From: Syntrophaceae bacterium UBA5764
GTDB taxonomy: Bacteria; Desulfobacterota; Syntrophia; Syntrophales; Smithellaceae
Length of the DNA: 5,785 bases
NCBI GenBank assembly: GCA_002418825.1
Contig: DIEW01000019.1
Location: 10,599 to 16,383, forward strand
Reading direction: 5' to 3'
The number at the start of each line of letters is the position of its first letter. The first letter of the stretch is position 1. The notes under the pieces are model-generated. The model did not search any database. It worked only from the letters and a program-made list of their open reading frames with translations, and had not been told where the DNA came from. Both the position numbers and the translations under genes were made by a program. Below are positions 4,845 to 5,785 of this stretch, piece after piece.

Positions 4845-5785
4845 ATGGATGTTATTCTCGACAAATTGCGTGATATCGAAATCCGCTACCGTGAGCTGGA
4901 GGGGCTTTTGAGCGACCCTCAGGTAGTCTCCAAACAGGGGCTTTATCAAAAATACGCCCGGGAACACGCCGAATTATCCGAATTGGTGGATGAAATACGC
5001 CGCTACGAAAAAACAATAGCGCGTATCGAAGAATATAAAAGGTTTCTGTCAGAAAATGACGACGAATTAAAAGCGATGATCCGCGAGGAAATGCCGCAAC
5101 TTCAGCAGGAGCAGCTTGAGCTCGAAGAAAAAATTAAAATTCTGCTTCTGCCCAAAGACCCCAATGACGACAAAAACGTTTTTCTGGAAATCCGCGCGGG
5201 AACCGGCGGCGATGAAGCCAGTTTATTTGCCGCGGATTTATTTCGCATGTACGCGCGCTACGCCGAATCCCAGGGCTGGCACGTGGAAGTGGTGAGCTCC
5301 TCTTCCGCTTCCGGCCTCGGCGGATATAAAGAAATTATCGCCCAAATCGAAGGCAAAGGGGCTTACAGCCGTCTGAAATATGAAAGCGGCGTGCATCGCG
5401 TGCAGCGCGTGCCGGTCACCGAAGCGCAGGGGCGCATTCATACTTCCGCGGTTACCGTGGCGATTATGCCGGAAGCCGAAGAAGTGGAAGTTAAAATCGA
5501 CCCCAACGATTTGCGTATTGATGTTTACCGATCCACCGGGCACGGCGGCCAGAGCGTTAATACCACCGATTCCGCCGTGCGCATCACGCATATACCGACA
5601 GGGCTTGTGGTTACCTGCCAGGACGAAAAATCACAGCTGAAAAACAAGGTTAAAGCGATGAAAGTTTTACGCGCAAGGCTTCTGGACGCGATGGTGCAAA
5701 AGCAAAACGCGGACATGGCGCAGCAGCGTAAAAACCAGGTGGGCTCCGGCGACCGCTCCGAACGCATCCGCACCTACAACTTTCC
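4845..5785 (+). CDS. prfA: Peptide chain release factor 1 (3' end cut off)
   Basis: RF1 recognises UAA and UAG in the ribosomal A site and triggers release of the finished protein. The frame is open from the ATG at 4845 to the window edge, giving 313 residues of an expected 355-360. It shows the N-terminal helical domain (about 1-105), the conserved RAGTGGDEA (117-125), and the stop-codon-reading tripeptide PVT (190-192) in VQRVPVTEAQGRIHTS. PVT identifies RF1, since RF2 carries SPF. The GGQ catalytic motif is at 234-236 within STGHGGQSVN, and Gln236 is the expected target of the methyltransferase PrmC, often encoded next door. The visible part ends in ERIRTYNF, a conserved RF1 segment. An in-frame TAG at 4839-4841 fixes the start, as only ATT 4842 and ATG 4845 remain upstream of the conserved region. 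No Shine-Dalgarno sequence is visible before this ATG. Confidence 0.97.
   Translation, partial: MDVILDKLRDIEIRYRELEGLLSDPQVVSKQGLYQKYAREHAELSELVDEIRRYEKTIARIEEYKRFLSENDDELKAMIREEMPQLQQEQLELEEKIKILLLPKDPNDDKNVFLEIRAGTGGDEASLFAADLFRMYARYAESQGWHVEVVSSSSASGLGGYKEIIAQIEGKGAYSRLKYESGVHRVQRVPVTEAQGRIHTSAVTVAIMPEAEEVEVKIDPNDLRIDVYRSTGHGGQSVNTTDSAVRITHIPTGLVVTCQDEKSQLKNKVKAMKVLRARLLDAMVQKQNADMAQQRKNQVGSGDRSERIRTYNF

Noticed and set aside
5238..5773. Minus-strand frames and a plus-strand frame overlapping prfA
   Set aside because: The third frame gives continuous RF1 with PVT and GGQ motifs; the others are shadows, some with repetitive His/Gly/Ala composition.
1..5785. Mobile elements, CRISPR arrays, tRNA genes or a defence system
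   Set aside because: No transposase, integrase, regular repeats, cloverleaf sequence or defence-type protein is visible; a patatin-like enzyme alone, with no nucleotide cyclase beside it, does not make a signalling-based defence system.

Overview
This is a bacterial chromosomal window made almost entirely of housekeeping genes for RNA and protein synthesis. Everything recognisable has close counterparts in Gram-negative bacteria. A predicted lipoprotein phospholipase, good Shine-Dalgarno sites for most genes, and the order rho - rpmE - prfA fit a proteobacterium-like organism. A Deltaproteobacteria/Desulfobacterota-type source is my best guess, but this is inference from gene order and protein style, not proof. 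I see no mobile element, CRISPR array, tRNA or rRNA.

The left half (1-2718) reads on the minus strand. In the direction of transcription it holds a DEAD-box RNA helicase (2718 to 1258), then, four bases later, a patatin-like phospholipase with a lipoprotein signal peptide (1253 to 345). After a 147-base gap with a candidate promoter comes rpmH, ribosomal protein bL34 (197 to 60), a 45-residue gene that is easily missed. The first codons of what is probably rnpA run off the left edge.

The central gap (2719-3088, 370 bases, AT-rich) is a divergent promoter region. It separates the helicase from the right half and carries a consensus sigma-70-type promoter facing rho. The rho transcript would begin with a leader of about 200 bases containing a nested hairpin.

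The right half (3089-5785) reads on the plus strand: rho (transcription terminator), rpmE (zinc-type ribosomal protein bL31), and prfA (peptide chain release factor 1, cut off by the right edge at residue 313). Transcription termination, a ribosomal protein and translation termination therefore sit side by side, a known association in bacteria.

I did not find a convincing undescribed system. The points most worth a second look are the structured rho leader with its palindromic -35 region, the unusual N-terminus of bL34, the tight coupling of the helicase to a lipoprotein phospholipase, and a prfA start with no visible Shine-Dalgarno sequence.
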